Counted from the first letter of the stretch, positions 54,683-63,934 are shown. The stretch: DNA of 64,000 nt from Bradyrhizobium sp. U87765 SZCCT0048 (GCF_018131225.1 NZ_JAFCMM010000002.1:62001-126000); one strand, 5' to 3'. Made by a program: numbers and translations. Notes: a model not told the origin generated them from the sequence alone.

Positions 54683-54862
54683 TCAGTCGTCGTCAACGAG
54701 GTGGATATGCCGCACACTCAATGCCGCGAGCAGTTGCTCGATCTGCCCGACCGTCAGCGGCGCATGACCGAGCAGTTCGTTGAGGTCGCGAAAGCTGATG
54801 TTCCCCTGCCTCGCCGCCAGAATTGCGGCGCCCTCGACAGCCCGCCGCACCGCGTCGTCCAT
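54683..54862 (-). CDS. Sigma-70 region 1.1-like small protein
   Basis: A 59-aa acidic-ended protein (begins MDDAVRRAVEG, ends HIHLVDDD). Its central part, ILAARQGNISFRDLNELLG followed by TVGQIEQLLAALSVRHIHLV, matches the helical layout of sigma-70 region 1.1 (the K-G-x-hydrophobic-T/S-Y/F-D-x-x-N/D-x-L-L, then PEQIEDILAAL-type helix and I-x-V-x-D end). In full-length sigma factors this domain blocks promoter DNA binding in free sigma. Here it stands alone, without the rest of a sigma factor. GGGGAG lies 8-13 nt before the ATG. It lies 75 nt after miaA on the same strand. Confidence 0.75.
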   Translation of the reverse strand: MDDAVRRAVEGAAILAARQGNISFRDLNELLGHAPLTVGQIEQLLAALSVRHIHLVDDD

Positions 54863-54937
54863 ACGCTCTCTCCCCGACAGGTCTCTCTACCCATCGAGAG
54901 ATGGTCGTGACGCCCCTTTCGGGCTTGCGCGCTGTCG

Positions 54938-55876
54938 TTACCCCAGCCCGCGCAGGGCAAACGCCTCGGCGAGCCAGGCACGCGCCTCGTGGGGCGCGAT
55001 CCACTGGAACTCGGGCATCTGGTGGCGGAACCAGGTGAACTGGCGCTTGGCGTAATGGCGGGTGTCGGTCTGGCCGATGGCGATGGCTTCGTCGCGATCG
55101 ATCTCGCCGGCGAGATGGCGGATCAACGCGGGCACACCGTGGGCCTTCATCGCCGGCAACAGCGGGTCGAGCCCGCGGGCGGCGAGACGACCGACCTCGT
55201 CCAGCGCGCCCTCGTTCAGCATCACGGAAAAGCGGGCATTGATGCGATCGTAGAGCTCGGCACGCTCCGGCGCCAGGAACAGCGCCAGCGTCTCGTCCGG
55301 CGGCAACAGCGGTGGCAGGCCCTCGCGATGCCAGTCGCTGAGCGAGCGGCCGGTGGCCTCGACGACCTCCAGCGCCCGGGCGACACGGACACGGTCACGC
55401 GGCTTGAGCTTGAGCGCCATCAGCGGATCGCGCAGCGCCAGTTCCCGATGCAGCGCCTCCGCGCCGCCATGCTCCAGCCGCGTCCGCACGTCGTCACGCA
55501 CCTTCTGCGGAATCGGCGGCACCGCCGACAGCCCCCGCGTCAGCGCCTTGAAGTACAGCCCGGTGCCGCCGATGAAAATCGGGATCCGGCCGCTCTCCCG
55601 CGCCTCATAGAGGGCGGACACCGCGTCGTTGACCCACATCCCGGCGGAACAGTTCACGCCGGCGTCGGCATAGCCATACAGGCGGTGCGGCGCGCGGGCC
55701 TCGTCGTCCGGCGTCGGGCGCGCGGTGAGCACCCGCAAGTCCCGGTAGACCTGCATGGAATCGGTATTGATGATGATCCCGTCGACGGCGCAGGCGAGGT
55801 CGAGCGCCAGCGCCGACTTGCCGCTGGCGGTCGGTCCTGCGATAAGCACGGCCCGGAACGGACGATGTCTGTTCAC
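54938..55876 (-). CDS. miaA: tRNA dimethylallyltransferase
   Basis: A 312-aa enzyme that adds a dimethylallyl group to A37 of UNN-anticodon tRNAs. The N-terminal P-loop is [15 protein letters not shown] (about 14-28), with the [19 protein letters not shown] switch and the YGYADAG segment. The C-terminal tRNA-clamp part includes [18 protein letters not shown]. MiaA loss impairs ribosome pausing on leader peptides in enteric bacteria, which may matter for the neighbouring ilv attenuator. It is divergent from serB with 50 nt between. Confidence 0.96.
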   Translation of the reverse strand: MNRHRPFRAVLIAGPTASGKSALALDLACAVDGIIINTDSMQVYRDLRVLTARPTPDDEARAPHRLYGYADAGVNCSAGMWVNDAVSALYEARESGRIPIFIGGTGLYFKALTRGLSAVPPIPQKVRDDVRTRLEHGGAEALHRELALRDPLMALKLKPRDRVRVARALEVVEATGRSLSDWHREGLPPLLPPDETLALFLAPERAELYDRINARFSVMLNEGALDEVGRLAARGLDPLLPAMKAHGVPALIRHLAGEIDRDEAIAIGQTDTRHYAKRQFTWFRHQMPEFQWIAPHEARAWLAEAFALRGLG

Positions 55877-55926
55877 GTGCTGCCCCTGTGGTTCACGCCC
55901 CGGTCCTCCCTAGCCCAAGGTCTGCA

Positions 55927-56820
55927 ATGTCGCTCGTCGCCACGCTGATTTCCAATCCCAACGACCCCGCGCTGGACAGCACGGCGATCGACGCAGCGTG
56001 CGCCATTCTGCCCGCCGACGCCAGACCATCGTGGCTGCACGACGAGGTCGCCGCCGATATCACCTTCAGCAGCGACGAGGATCCCCGCGCCATCGCCGAA
56101 CGGCTGCGCGCGGCCCGCGGCGACCTGCCGATCGATATTGTGGTGCAACCGGTCGCGACGCGACGCAAGAAGCTTTTTCTCGCCGACATGGATTCGACCA
56201 TGATCGGCCAGGAGTGCATCGACGAACTCGCCGACTTCGCCGGCCTCAAGGCCCACGTCGCAGCGATTACCGAGCGAGCGATGCGCGGCGAGATCGCGTT
56301 CGAGCCGGCGCTGCGCGAGCGCGTCGCGCTGCTCAAGGGCCTGCCGACCAGCGTGGTCGACGAGGTGCTGGCCAGGCATATCACCCTGACGCCGGGCGGC
56401 ATCGAACTGGTGCGCACCATGCGCGCCCATGGCGCCTACACCTGCCTGGTGTCGGGTGGCTTCACCGTGTTCACCACCCGCGTCGCGGCGATGATCGGAT
56501 TCCAGGAAAACCGCGCCAACACGCTGGAGACCGACGGCGACCGCTTCGCCGGCACGGTGAGCGAGCCGATCCTCGGCCGCGAGGCCAAGCTCGCGACGCT
56601 GCTGGAGCTGCGCGAGTCGTTCGATCTCGATGCGATCGACACCCTCGCCGTCGGCGACGGTGCCAACGATCTGGCGATGATCGAGGCCGCCGGCCTCGGC
56701 GTCGCCTATCACGCCAAGCCCAAGGTCGCCGCCGCCGCCGGCGCGCGTATCGACCATGGCGACCTCTCCGCGCTGCTCTACGCCCAGGGCTTCAAGCGCA
56801 CCGAATTCGTCACCGCCTAA
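55927..56820 (+). CDS. serB: Phosphoserine phosphatase
   Basis: A 297-aa HAD enzyme for the last step of serine synthesis. Nucleophile motif DMDST (D87, D89) is followed by GQECIDELADFAGLK (cap). Motif II is LVSGGFTVFTTRVA, and motif III/IV is VGDGANDLAMIEAAGLGVAY. The N-terminal 80 residues form the ACT-like domain typical of SerB. The start MSLVATLISNP is preferred over an upstream in-frame GTG. The gene is divergent from miaA. Confidence 0.96.
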   Translation: MSLVATLISNPNDPALDSTAIDAACAILPADARPSWLHDEVAADITFSSDEDPRAIAERLRAARGDLPIDIVVQPVATRRKKLFLADMDSTMIGQECIDELADFAGLKAHVAAITERAMRGEIAFEPALRERVALLKGLPTSVVDEVLARHITLTPGGIELVRTMRAHGAYTCLVSGGFTVFTTRVAAMIGFQENRANTLETDGDRFAGTVSEPILGREAKLATLLELRESFDLDAIDTLAVGDGANDLAMIEAAGLGVAYHAKPKVAAAAGARIDHGDLSALLYAQGFKRTEFVTA

Positions 56821-56827
56821 GCCTACT

Positions 56828-57703
56828 TCACGCCGGCAGATTCTCCGCCACCGTGGCGACGATGGTGGCGCGCAACGCCGCCAGCGTCGGCGCCAGCGCG
56901 CGGCCGCCGTCATGCAGGCACACCGGCAACGCTCCCTCGGCGATCGCCGGCAGACCATCATCGATGACACGCAGCGTCGACGGCAGCCCGACCGCCGTGC
57001 GCAGCGTGACGCCGAGACCGGCGGCGACCGCCGCCCACAGGCCGTGCAGGCTCGGGCTCGTGAACGCAATGCGCCAGCGCACGCCTGCGGCGTCGAGCGC
57101 GGCGAGCGCGCGCTGGCGGAAGAAGCACGGCGCCTCGTACATCGCCAGCGGCAACGGCTCGTCGGGCGGCCATACCGTGTTGGCCGACGCCGCGCCGATC
57201 CACACCAGCGGCAGCGGCGCCAGCACCGCGGCGTCGCTGCGCATGCCGCTGCCGATCGCCAGCACGAGATCGAGCTCGCCGTTGTCGAGCCGCTCCAGCA
57301 GCCGGCGATTGCGATCGACCACCGCGTCGATCCGCACCGCCGGATGGCTGCGGCGGAAGCGACCGAGCGCCGTCGGCAACCACGTTTCGGCGAAGTCCGC
57401 CGGCAGGCCGAACCGCACCTGCCCCTCCACCGCGCGGCCGTGCAGCGCGGCGACGGCCTCGTCGTTGAGATCGAGGATGCGGCGCGCATAGGCCAGCATC
57501 AGCTCGCCCGCGTCGGTCAGCACGAGATGACGGCCCTGCTTGTGGAACAGCGGCTCGCCGACCTGCTCCTCGAGCTTGCGGATCTGCTGGCTGACCGCCG
57601 ACTGCGAGCGGCCGATATGGTCGGCGGCGCGGTTGAAGCTGCCGAACTGCTGGGTGGTCACCAGCGTCCGCAGCACGTCCATGTCGAGGTTGACGCGGCT
57701 CAT
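56828..57703 (-). CDS. LysR-family transcriptional regulator
   Basis: A 291-aa regulator. HTH at about residues 8-65 (LVTTQQFGSFNRAADHIGRS, then SAVSQQIRKLEEQVGEPLFH); the effector domain begins GQVRFGLPADFAETWLPTAL and contains the PPDEPLPLAMYEAPCFF segment seen in regulators of efflux or aromatic pathways. It is convergent with serB (7 nt between stops) and divergent from the lipocalin-like gene, which it probably controls. Confidence 0.9.
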   Translation of the reverse strand: MSRVNLDMDVLRTLVTTQQFGSFNRAADHIGRSQSAVSQQIRKLEEQVGEPLFHKQGRHLVLTDAGELMLAYARRILDLNDEAVAALHGRAVEGQVRFGLPADFAETWLPTALGRFRRSHPAVRIDAVVDRNRRLLERLDNGELDLVLAIGSGMRSDAAVLAPLPLVWIGAASANTVWPPDEPLPLAMYEAPCFFRQRALAALDAAGVRWRIAFTSPSLHGLWAAVAAGLGVTLRTAVGLPSTLRVIDDGLPAIAEGALPVCLHDGGRALAPTLAALRATIVATVAENLPA

Positions 57704-57721
57704 CGTTCAGTTTTTTGAATT

Positions 57722-57740
57722 CGATGATTTAGAACTATCG
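57722..57740. promoter_or_regulatory. CGAT-N11-ATCG dyad, LysR operator candidate
   Basis: An inverted repeat with the T-N11-A spacing typical of LysR targets, in an AT-rich 97-nt gap (unusual for this sequence) between the LysR and lipocalin-like genes. It could serve both promoters. Confidence 0.4.
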
Positions 57741-57800
57741 TATTTTCTTATGAATTTACAGGCCTATCGTGCGGCAGCCCATCCTTCCGGAGCCTGCCCC

Positions 57801-58307
57801 ATGAAGACCTTCCCTGCCCTGCCCGCCGGCCTTGCGGCCCTCGGCCTGCTGACGCTCGGCCTCGCCATGCCGCACGCCGCGCCAGCCACCTTTCCCCTCG
57901 CCGGCACCTGGACCCTGGTCGCCGCCGACGTCGTCCATCCCGACGGCAGCCGCGGCCGCGACTACGGCGCAGCGCCCAAGGGCCTGCTGCTGGTGGACGC
58001 CAGCGGCCACTACTCGCTGCAGATCTTCAAGGCCGAACGGCCGCGCTTCGCCGCCGGCGACAAGGCCGCCGGCACCGACGCCGAGTTCAGGCAGGCCGTG
58101 CTCGGCGCCAGCACCCACTACGGCACGATGGCGCTCGATCCGGCGAAAGGCACGCTGACCTTCCGCATCGAGGCGTCGTCCTATCCCAACTGGGAAGGCG
58201 CCACGGAAGCGCGTCGCTACGAGCTCAAGGGCGGCGAGCTCAGCTACAGCGTGCCGCCGCGGCCGAACGGCGACACGCCGATCTCGGTCTGGCGGCGGCT
58301 GGACTAG
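57801..58307 (+). CDS. Lipocalin-like domain exported protein
   Basis: A 168-aa protein with a signal peptide (to about residue 26, HAAPA). The mature part resembles the lipocalin-like family PF13924: LAGTWTLVAADVVHPDGSRG, PKGLLLVDASGHYSLQIFKA and KGTLTFRIEASSYPNWEGAT. It is probably a periplasmic ligand binder. The enolase-superfamily gene starts 17 nt downstream and is likely co-transcribed. Confidence 0.85.
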   Translation: MKTFPALPAGLAALGLLTLGLAMPHAAPATFPLAGTWTLVAADVVHPDGSRGRDYGAAPKGLLLVDASGHYSLQIFKAERPRFAAGDKAAGTDAEFRQAVLGASTHYGTMALDPAKGTLTFRIEASSYPNWEGATEARRYELKGGELSYSVPPRPNGDTPISVWRRLD

Positions 58308-58324
58308 CGGAGCCGGAGCAGGCC

Positions 58325-59500
58325 ATGCGCATTGTCGATATCCGCGAACGCACCATCGCCGTGTCGCGCTACGTCGATCCGGCGATCGCGTCCGGCGGGC
58401 TGACCACCAGCCTCATTGCCGTGGTCACCGACGCGATCCGCGATGGCGCCCCCGTGATCGGCTACGGCTTCGCGTCGGTCGGACGCTATGCGCAGGGCGG
58501 CCTGATCCGCGAGCGCTTCGCACCCCGCCTGCGCGCGGCGCCGGCGGAGGCGCTGTGCGATGACGCCGGCACCAACCTCGATCCGTTCCGCGTCTGGCGC
58601 GTGATGATGGCCGGCGAAAAGCCCGGCGGCCATGGCGAGCGCTGTGTCGCGGTCGGCGCCCTCGACATGGCGATCTGGGACGCGGCGGCGAAGATCGCCG
58701 GCGAACCGCTCCATCGCTTCCTGGCGCGGCGGATCGGTTGCCGCGAGCCGCCGCCTGCGCGCGTGCGGGCCTATGCCGGCGGCGGCTACGTCTATCCGGT
58801 GGACGACCTCGCCCGTCTCGCCGACGAGATGCGCCGCTTTGCCGATCTCGGCTTCACCCATGCCAAGATCAAGATCGGCGCGCTGCCGATCGACCAGGAC
58901 CTGCGCCGCATCGCGGCGGCGGCCGCCGTGCTCGGCGATGCCGCGCGCCTCGCCGTCGATGCTATGAACAGCTACGACCGCGACCGCGGCCTCGTCGCCG
59001 CGCGGCAGCTCGCGCCGCTCGGCCTGTGGTGGTTCGAGGACATCTGCGATCCCCACGACTTCGCGACCCATGGCGATGTCGCGGCCGCCTACGCGCCACC
59101 GATCGCAGCCGGCGAAGCGCTGTTCTCTCTGGCCGAAGCGAAGCTGCTCGACAGATATGGCGGACTGCGGCCGGCGCAGGACATCCTGCTGTTCGATCCC
59201 GTGCACTGCTACGGGCTGACGGGCTACCTGCCGATCGTCGACCATCTCACCGCCGCGGGCTGGCCGCGCAGCGCGTTCTGGCCGCACGGCGGCCACCTGT
59301 TCGCGCTGCATGTCGTCGCCGCGCTCGGCCTCGGCGGCGCGGAGATCACGCCGCTCGGCTTTGCGCCGTTCAGCGGCGTCGCGCCGGGCATGACGGTCAG
59401 CGGCGGATTCGTCGACCTGCCACAGGCGCCCGGCATCGGCTTCGAGCTGCACGATGCCGCCCGCGATGCCTTCCGCAGGGTTCACGACGACGCCCGCTGA
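58325..59500 (+). CDS. Mandelate racemase/muconate lactonizing-family enzyme (enolase superfamily)
   Basis: A 391-aa TIM-barrel enzyme. An N-terminal capping domain is followed by the barrel with base K181/K183 (HAKIKIG), metal ligands D212, E238 (WWFEDICDP) and E264 (AAGEALF), and a His at 321 (WPHGGHLFALH) in place of the usual seventh-strand base position. The family covers acid-sugar dehydratases, muconate cycloisomerases and racemases; the KxK plus late His suggests a sugar-acid dehydratase/isomerase. It is co-directional with the lipocalin-like gene, convergent with degP. Confidence 0.85.
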   Translation: MRIVDIRERTIAVSRYVDPAIASGGLTTSLIAVVTDAIRDGAPVIGYGFASVGRYAQGGLIRERFAPRLRAAPAEALCDDAGTNLDPFRVWRVMMAGEKPGGHGERCVAVGALDMAIWDAAAKIAGEPLHRFLARRIGCREPPPARVRAYAGGGYVYPVDDLARLADEMRRFADLGFTHAKIKIGALPIDQDLRRIAAAAAVLGDAARLAVDAMNSYDRDRGLVAARQLAPLGLWWFEDICDPHDFATHGDVAAAYAPPIAAGEALFSLAEAKLLDRYGGLRPAQDILLFDPVHCYGLTGYLPIVDHLTAAGWPRSAFWPHGGHLFALHVVAALGLGGAEITPLGFAPFSGVAPGMTVSGGFVDLPQAPGIGFELHDAARDAFRRVHDDAR

Positions 59501-59521
59501 GCAGCGCGACCGTCAAAACGA

Positions 59522-59548
59522 CGATGGCCGGGACAAGCCCGGCCATCG
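59522..59548. terminator. Bidirectional hairpin between the enolase-family gene and degP
   Basis: CGATGGCCGGG and CCCGGCCATCG form an 11-bp perfect stem with a 5-nt loop. The minus strand continues TCGTTTTGACG, so it best fits as the degP terminator; the plus side has no T run. Confidence 0.7.
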
Positions 59549-59573
59549 CTCTCATCACGATTGCAGAGACGGC

Positions 59574-61091
59574 TTACTGCAAGCTGAGCGCCACGAAGCG
59601 CAGCTCACCGTCGGCATTGGCGATCAGCAGCAGCACGGACTTCTTGCCGTCCTTCTTGAGCTGATCGACCCGCTTCTTGACGTCGGCGCCGTTGGTCACC
59701 GCTTCCTGCGCCACCTCGACGATGACGTCGCCGGCGCTGAGCCGCTTGTCGGCGGCATCGGACGCGCCGTCGACGCCGGTGATGATCACGCCCTTCACGC
59801 TCTCCTTGATCTTGAAGCGCGTGCGCAGATCCTTGGTCAGCGCCGCGAGATCGAGGCCGAGCGCCTTCTGCGTCACCGTCTTGTCGGTGTCGGGCGTGCT
59901 CGACTTGGCCGAGGCCGGCGTCGGCTTTTCGTCGTCGGGCAGGCGGCCGAGTGTAACCTGCCTGGTCTCTTCCTTGCCCTTGCGGATGACGATGACGTCG
60001 ACGCTCTTGCCGACCGCGGTATCAGCCACCGCGCGCGGCAGGTCCTTCATCTCCTTGATGTCCTTGCCATCGAACTTGACGATGACGTCGCCCGGCTCGA
60101 TGCCGGCAGGCTTCGCCGGACCCTTGTCCTCGACACCGGCGATCAGCGCGCCGCGCGCCGGCTTGATGTTCAGGCTGTCGGCGATTTCATCGGTGACCTG
60201 CTGGATGCGCACGCCGAGCCAGCCACGGCGGGTCTCGCCGAACTGGCGCAACTGCTCGACGACGCCCGCGACGGTCTTCGACGGCACGGCGAAGCCGATG
60301 CCGATCGAGCCGCCCGACGGCGAGATGATCGCGGTGTTGACGCCGATGACCTCGCCATCGAGGTTGAACAGCGGGCCGCCCGAGTTGCCGCGATTGATGG
60401 CGGCGTCGGTCTGAATGTAGTTGTCGTAGGGACCGGAGTTGATGTCGCGGTTGCGCGCCGAGACGATGCCGGCGGTCACCGTGCCGCCGAGCGAGAACGG
60501 GTTGCCGATCGCCACCACCCATTCACCGAGGCGCAGCTTGTCGGAGTCGCCGAACTTGACGGCGGTCATCTGCTTGTCGGGCGTGAACTTGAGCACCGCA
60601 AGATCGGTCTTCTTGTCGCGACCCATCACCTGGGCGCGATACTTGGTGCCGTCGTTGAGAATGACGTTGATCTCGTCCGCGTCGGCGATGACATGGTTGT
60701 TGGTGACCACGATGCCCGCCGTATCGATGATGAAGCCCGATCCCAGCGAGTTCACCTTGCGCGGCTGGAAGCCCTTGTCGCCACCCTTGCCGCCGCGGCG
60801 GTTCTTGAGGAAGTCGTCGAAGAACTCCTGGAAGGGCGATCCCGGCGGCAGCTGCATGTTCGGCATGTCTTCGCCGCCCCGCGCCTCGACGGTCTGCGAG
60901 GTCGAGATGTTGACGACCGCGTCGATCACCTTCTCCGCGACGTCGGCGATGCCGTCCGGTCCGCGCGCCGCGGCGGGCGAGGCCGCCAGCAGGCCAGCGA
61001 CGGCGGCACCGGCCGCAGCACGAACGATCGGGCGAAACAGCCGGGATCGCGAAGGCAGGCAGTGGCTCAATGCTGCGATGGCATTGGTCAT
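59574..61091 (-). CDS. degP: Do/DegP-family periplasmic serine endoprotease
   Basis: A 505-aa HtrA protease. A signal peptide (about 1-43) precedes the trypsin-like domain with H133 (VVTNNHVIADA), D163 (KTDLAVLKF) and S237 (RGNSGGPLFN). Two PDZ domains follow (GWLGVRIQQV..GALIAGVEDKGPA and KGVIITGVDGASDAADKRLS). It degrades or refolds damaged envelope proteins. The start MTNAIAALSH was chosen. It follows DUF2065 and hflKC, which together form a membrane-protein quality-control cluster common to alphaproteobacteria. Confidence 0.96.
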   Translation of the reverse strand: MTNAIAALSHCLPSRSRLFRPIVRAAAGAAVAGLLAASPAAARGPDGIADVAEKVIDAVVNISTSQTVEARGGEDMPNMQLPPGSPFQEFFDDFLKNRRGGKGGDKGFQPRKVNSLGSGFIIDTAGIVVTNNHVIADADEINVILNDGTKYRAQVMGRDKKTDLAVLKFTPDKQMTAVKFGDSDKLRLGEWVVAIGNPFSLGGTVTAGIVSARNRDINSGPYDNYIQTDAAINRGNSGGPLFNLDGEVIGVNTAIISPSGGSIGIGFAVPSKTVAGVVEQLRQFGETRRGWLGVRIQQVTDEIADSLNIKPARGALIAGVEDKGPAKPAGIEPGDVIVKFDGKDIKEMKDLPRAVADTAVGKSVDVIVIRKGKEETRQVTLGRLPDDEKPTPASAKSSTPDTDKTVTQKALGLDLAALTKDLRTRFKIKESVKGVIITGVDGASDAADKRLSAGDVIVEVAQEAVTNGADVKKRVDQLKKDGKKSVLLLIANADGELRFVALSLQ

Positions 61092-61331
61092 AGGGTGGTC
61101 GTCTCCTGAAACAAAAGGGATCGCCAAGTCCGGGCCAGAGTGCGCCGGAACGAGGGGCCGGCGCAAGCGGTTCCGGCCTCGATCAAGGCGCGGATTGCGG
61201 CGAAATACGGGCGTTTGGCCGCGAATGCCGGCGCGTTCCGATGGCACCCGTTTACGCGGGCATCATCGCAAAATCGTGACCATGCGGCGAAGGCGGCCGG
61301 ACACCACCGGCGGCACGGACGACCGGCGGCC

Positions 61332-61538
61332 TCAGTAGCGCCGGATCAGCCAGATCAGGATCAGGCCGAACACCGCCGAGCCGATGCCAACCACCCGCAG
61401 GATGTTGTCGGGGGTGAGGATGGCGCTCTTCATCGCCTCGCGCATCCAGTTCGGCAGGGCCGCAAACAGCAGGCCCTCGACAACGAGAAGAATGCCGACG
61501 CCGACCAGCAAGTCGGAAAACGCAATCGACCTCAGCAC
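61332..61538 (-). CDS. DUF2065 small membrane protein
   Basis: A 68-aa protein with two predicted helices (FSDLLVGVGILLVVEGLLFA and ILRVVGIGSAVFGLILIWLI), the hallmark of DUF2065. The family often sits next to hflC and degP, as here, and may help HflKC or FtsH. The 240 nt between it and degP and 269 nt before hflC show no other gene. Confidence 0.9.
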   Translation of the reverse strand: MLRSIAFSDLLVGVGILLVVEGLLFAALPNWMREAMKSAILTPDNILRVVGIGSAVFGLILIWLIRRY

Positions 61539-61774
61539 ACCCAGCCTCCCCGGCGACGCTCGCGTGGCGCGATGCTTGAACCGTCGTGTCCCGTCGCGCG
61601 GGACTTCGCCCCATCGCCTTAGACAGACCCCGCGGGCCGCCGCGACGGCGATCCGCCCGTGCTGTTTAATGCATGAGCCGCGGACGTGGAAAGCGGTTTT
61701 CGGAAGGGCTGGTCGGCGCTCGGGCGCGGCAGGCCATGACCACGGTCATGGCCGAGGCAATGGCACAAAAGGAA

Positions 61775-61799
61775 CAGGCGCCGGAATGACCGGCGCCTG
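61775..61799 (-). terminator. Terminator after hflC
   Basis: CAGGCGCCGG-N5-CCGGCGCCTG, a 10-bp perfect stem just beyond the hflC stop, followed on the minus strand by TTCCTTTTG. It should end the hflKC transcript before the DUF2065 gene. Confidence 0.8.
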
Positions 61800-61807
61800 C
61801 GTGGTCG

Positions 61808-62722
61808 TCACTGGTTGGCGGGAGCCGCGGCGCCCGCCCGGGGAGCCGCCGTCTTGCCGGCCGGATTGCTGAAGTAGCGGAAGAAGTCCGAATCGGGCCG
61901 CAGCACGAAGCGGGTATCGTTCGGCTTCAGGCCCGACTCATAGGCCGCCATCGAGCGATAGAACGCGAAGAAGTCCTGATCCTTGCCATAGGCTTCGGCG
62001 AAGATGCGGTTGCGCTCGCCGTCGCCTTCACCGCGGATCTGCTCGGCCTGCGAGTTGGCATCGGCGATGATGATCGTCGCCTGGCGGTCGGCGCTGGACC
62101 GGATCTCCTGGGCCTTCTGGCCGCCCTGGGCGCGGAACTCGGCAGCCTCGCGCTGACGCTCGGTCTGCATCCGCTGATAGACCGCCTGGCTGTTCTGCTC
62201 GGGCAGGTCGGCGCGGCGGATGCGGACATCGACCACGGCGATGCCGTAGGCGTTGGCCTCGCGGTCGAGCTGGTCGCGGATGCGGGTCATCAGGGCGTCG
62301 CGCTCGTCGCGCACCACCTGGATGAACGTCACCTCGCCGAGCACGCGGCGCATCGCCGAGTTCAGCAACGTGGTGAGCTGCAGGTTCGCGGCCTGGATGG
62401 TGCCGACGCGCTGGTAGAACAGCAGCGCGTCCTTGATGCGATAGCGCGCGAAGGCGTCGACCACGAGACGCTTCTGGTCGGACGCGATCACTTCCTGGGA
62501 CGGGTTTTCGAGGTCGAGAATGCGCTTGTCGATCTCGATCACGTTCTCGATGAACGGCGCCTTGACGTGCAGGCCCGGCTCGGTGACGACCTTCACCGGC
62601 TTGCCGAACTGCACCACCAGCGCCTGCTGGGTCTGACGCACGGTGAACAGCGCGCTGTAGCTGACCACGACGAGGGCGATCAGCAAGAGGATCGCCACGA
62701 TTCCTGAAACGCCGGACTTCAT
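61808..62722 (-). CDS. hflC: HflC, FtsH protease modulator (SPFH domain)
   Basis: A 304-aa membrane protein with one N-terminal anchor (IVAILLLIALVVVSYSALFT, about 8-27). The SPFH/band-7 domain follows (FGKPVKVVTEPGLHVKAPFI; ALLFYQRVGTIQAANLQLTT), then an Ala/Gln/Glu-rich coiled coil typical of HflC. With HflK it forms a ring around FtsH and tunes its proteolysis. The start overlaps the hflK stop by 4 nt (ATGA). Confidence 0.96.
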   Translation of the reverse strand: MKSGVSGIVAILLLIALVVVSYSALFTVRQTQQALVVQFGKPVKVVTEPGLHVKAPFIENVIEIDKRILDLENPSQEVIASDQKRLVVDAFARYRIKDALLFYQRVGTIQAANLQLTTLLNSAMRRVLGEVTFIQVVRDERDALMTRIRDQLDREANAYGIAVVDVRIRRADLPEQNSQAVYQRMQTERQREAAEFRAQGGQKAQEIRSSADRQATIIIADANSQAEQIRGEGDGERNRIFAEAYGKDQDFFAFYRSMAAYESGLKPNDTRFVLRPDSDFFRYFSNPAGKTAAPRAGAAAPANQ

Positions 62723-63855
62723 CGCGTGCTCCCCTGCTGTGCCTGCGGCGCGGCCTGCGGCCGGCGCATCAGCTCGGTCAGCGGCAGATAGGGCACGAAG
62801 CCCTGTCCCTGTCCGCCTGATGAGCCCGGATCGATCACGACCTTGTCGGCTGAACCGAGCACCCGCTCCATGGTTTCGAGATAGATGCGCTGCCGCGTCA
62901 CGTCGGGCGCCTTCTTGTATTCGTCATAGACCTTCAGGAAGCGCGCGGTCTGGCCCTTGGCCTCCGCCACCGCCTGCTCCTTGTAGCCCTGCGCTGCCTG
63001 CAGGATCTGTGCGCCGCGGCCACGGGCGTCGGGCACGACGCGGTTGGCGTAGGTCTGCGCCTCGTTCTGCAGCCGCTCGAGGTCGGCGCGCGCCGCCTGC
63101 ACGTCGCGGAAGGCGTCGATGACCTGCGCCGGCGGGTCGACCTTCTGCATCTGCACCTGCTGGATCAGCACGCCGGAATTGTAGCTGTCGAGCGTCTTCT
63201 GCATCAGGTCCTGCACCGCCGTCTCGGTCGCAGTGCGCGCGCCGGTCAGGATCGGCTGGATGTTGGTGCGGCCGATCACCTCGCGCATCGCGCTCTCGGC
63301 CACCGCCTTCACGGTGCCCTCGGGATTCTGGATGTTGAAGAGGTAGTCGCCGACGCCATCGTTCTTGATGCGCCACAGCACGGTGAAGTCGACATCGACG
63401 ATGTTCTCGTCGCCGGTCAGCATCAGGCTCTCTTCCGGCACGTCGCGGAAGCTGCCGCCGCGGCGGGATTCGTCATAGCGCATGCCGATGCTCAGCGTGG
63501 AGACGCGCAGCGCCTTCGGCAGCAGCACGCTCTCGATCGGATACGGCGCATGGTAGTGCAGGCCCGGGCCGACGGTGCGAACATGCTGACCGAACCGCAG
63601 CACGACGCCGAGCTCTTCAGACTGCACGCGGAAGAAGCCGGACAGCGCCCAGATCGCCACCGCCGCAACCAGCAGCAGCACGATGCCCATGACGCTGAAA
63701 TGACCGCCGGGAAGGATCGACTGCAGGCGGTCCTGGCCGCGCCGCAGAAGGTCCTCGAGATCGGGTGGCCTTGGTCCCGACGACTGCGGGCCGGAGCCCC
63801 ACGGCCCCTTCGGACCCGAGCCCCATGGGCCGCCACCTTGATTCTTCCACGGCAT
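62719..63855 (-). CDS. hflK: HflK, FtsH protease modulator (SPFH domain)
   Basis: A 378-aa membrane protein. A Gly/Pro/Trp-rich N-terminal tail (GGGPWGSGPKGPWGSGP) is followed by a transmembrane helix (VMGIVLLLVAAVAIWALSGF, about 55-74), the SPFH domain and a coiled coil. It oligomerises with HflC and regulates FtsH in the inner membrane. It is the first gene of the hflKC operon, preceded by a good promoter at 63906-63934. Confidence 0.96.
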   Translation of the reverse strand: MPWKNQGGGPWGSGPKGPWGSGPQSSGPRPPDLEDLLRRGQDRLQSILPGGHFSVMGIVLLLVAAVAIWALSGFFRVQSEELGVVLRFGQHVRTVGPGLHYHAPYPIESVLLPKALRVSTLSIGMRYDESRRGGSFRDVPEESLMLTGDENIVDVDFTVLWRIKNDGVGDYLFNIQNPEGTVKAVAESAMREVIGRTNIQPILTGARTATETAVQDLMQKTLDSYNSGVLIQQVQMQKVDPPAQVIDAFRDVQAARADLERLQNEAQTYANRVVPDARGRGAQILQAAQGYKEQAVAEAKGQTARFLKVYDEYKKAPDVTRQRIYLETMERVLGSADKVVIDPGSSGGQGQGFVPYLPLTELMRRPQAAPQAQQGSTR

Positions 63856-63905
63856 CAGTTGTCTCCTTGACGCGGACCGACGGCGTCGGACGCAAGCCGG
63901 ACGGC

Positions 63906-63934
63906 TTTATAGGGGACGGCTTCGCCCCTTACAA
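63906..63934 (-). promoter_or_regulatory. hflKC promoter, with heat-shock-like features
   Basis: TTGTAA (63934-63929), a 17-nt spacer and TATAAA (63911-63906) on the minus strand, about 50 nt before the hflK ATG. The -10 reads CCCCTATAAA, which also resembles the C-rich -10 of RpoH promoters. Housekeeping or heat-shock use cannot be told from sequence. From there to the right end nothing else is recognised. Confidence 0.55.
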
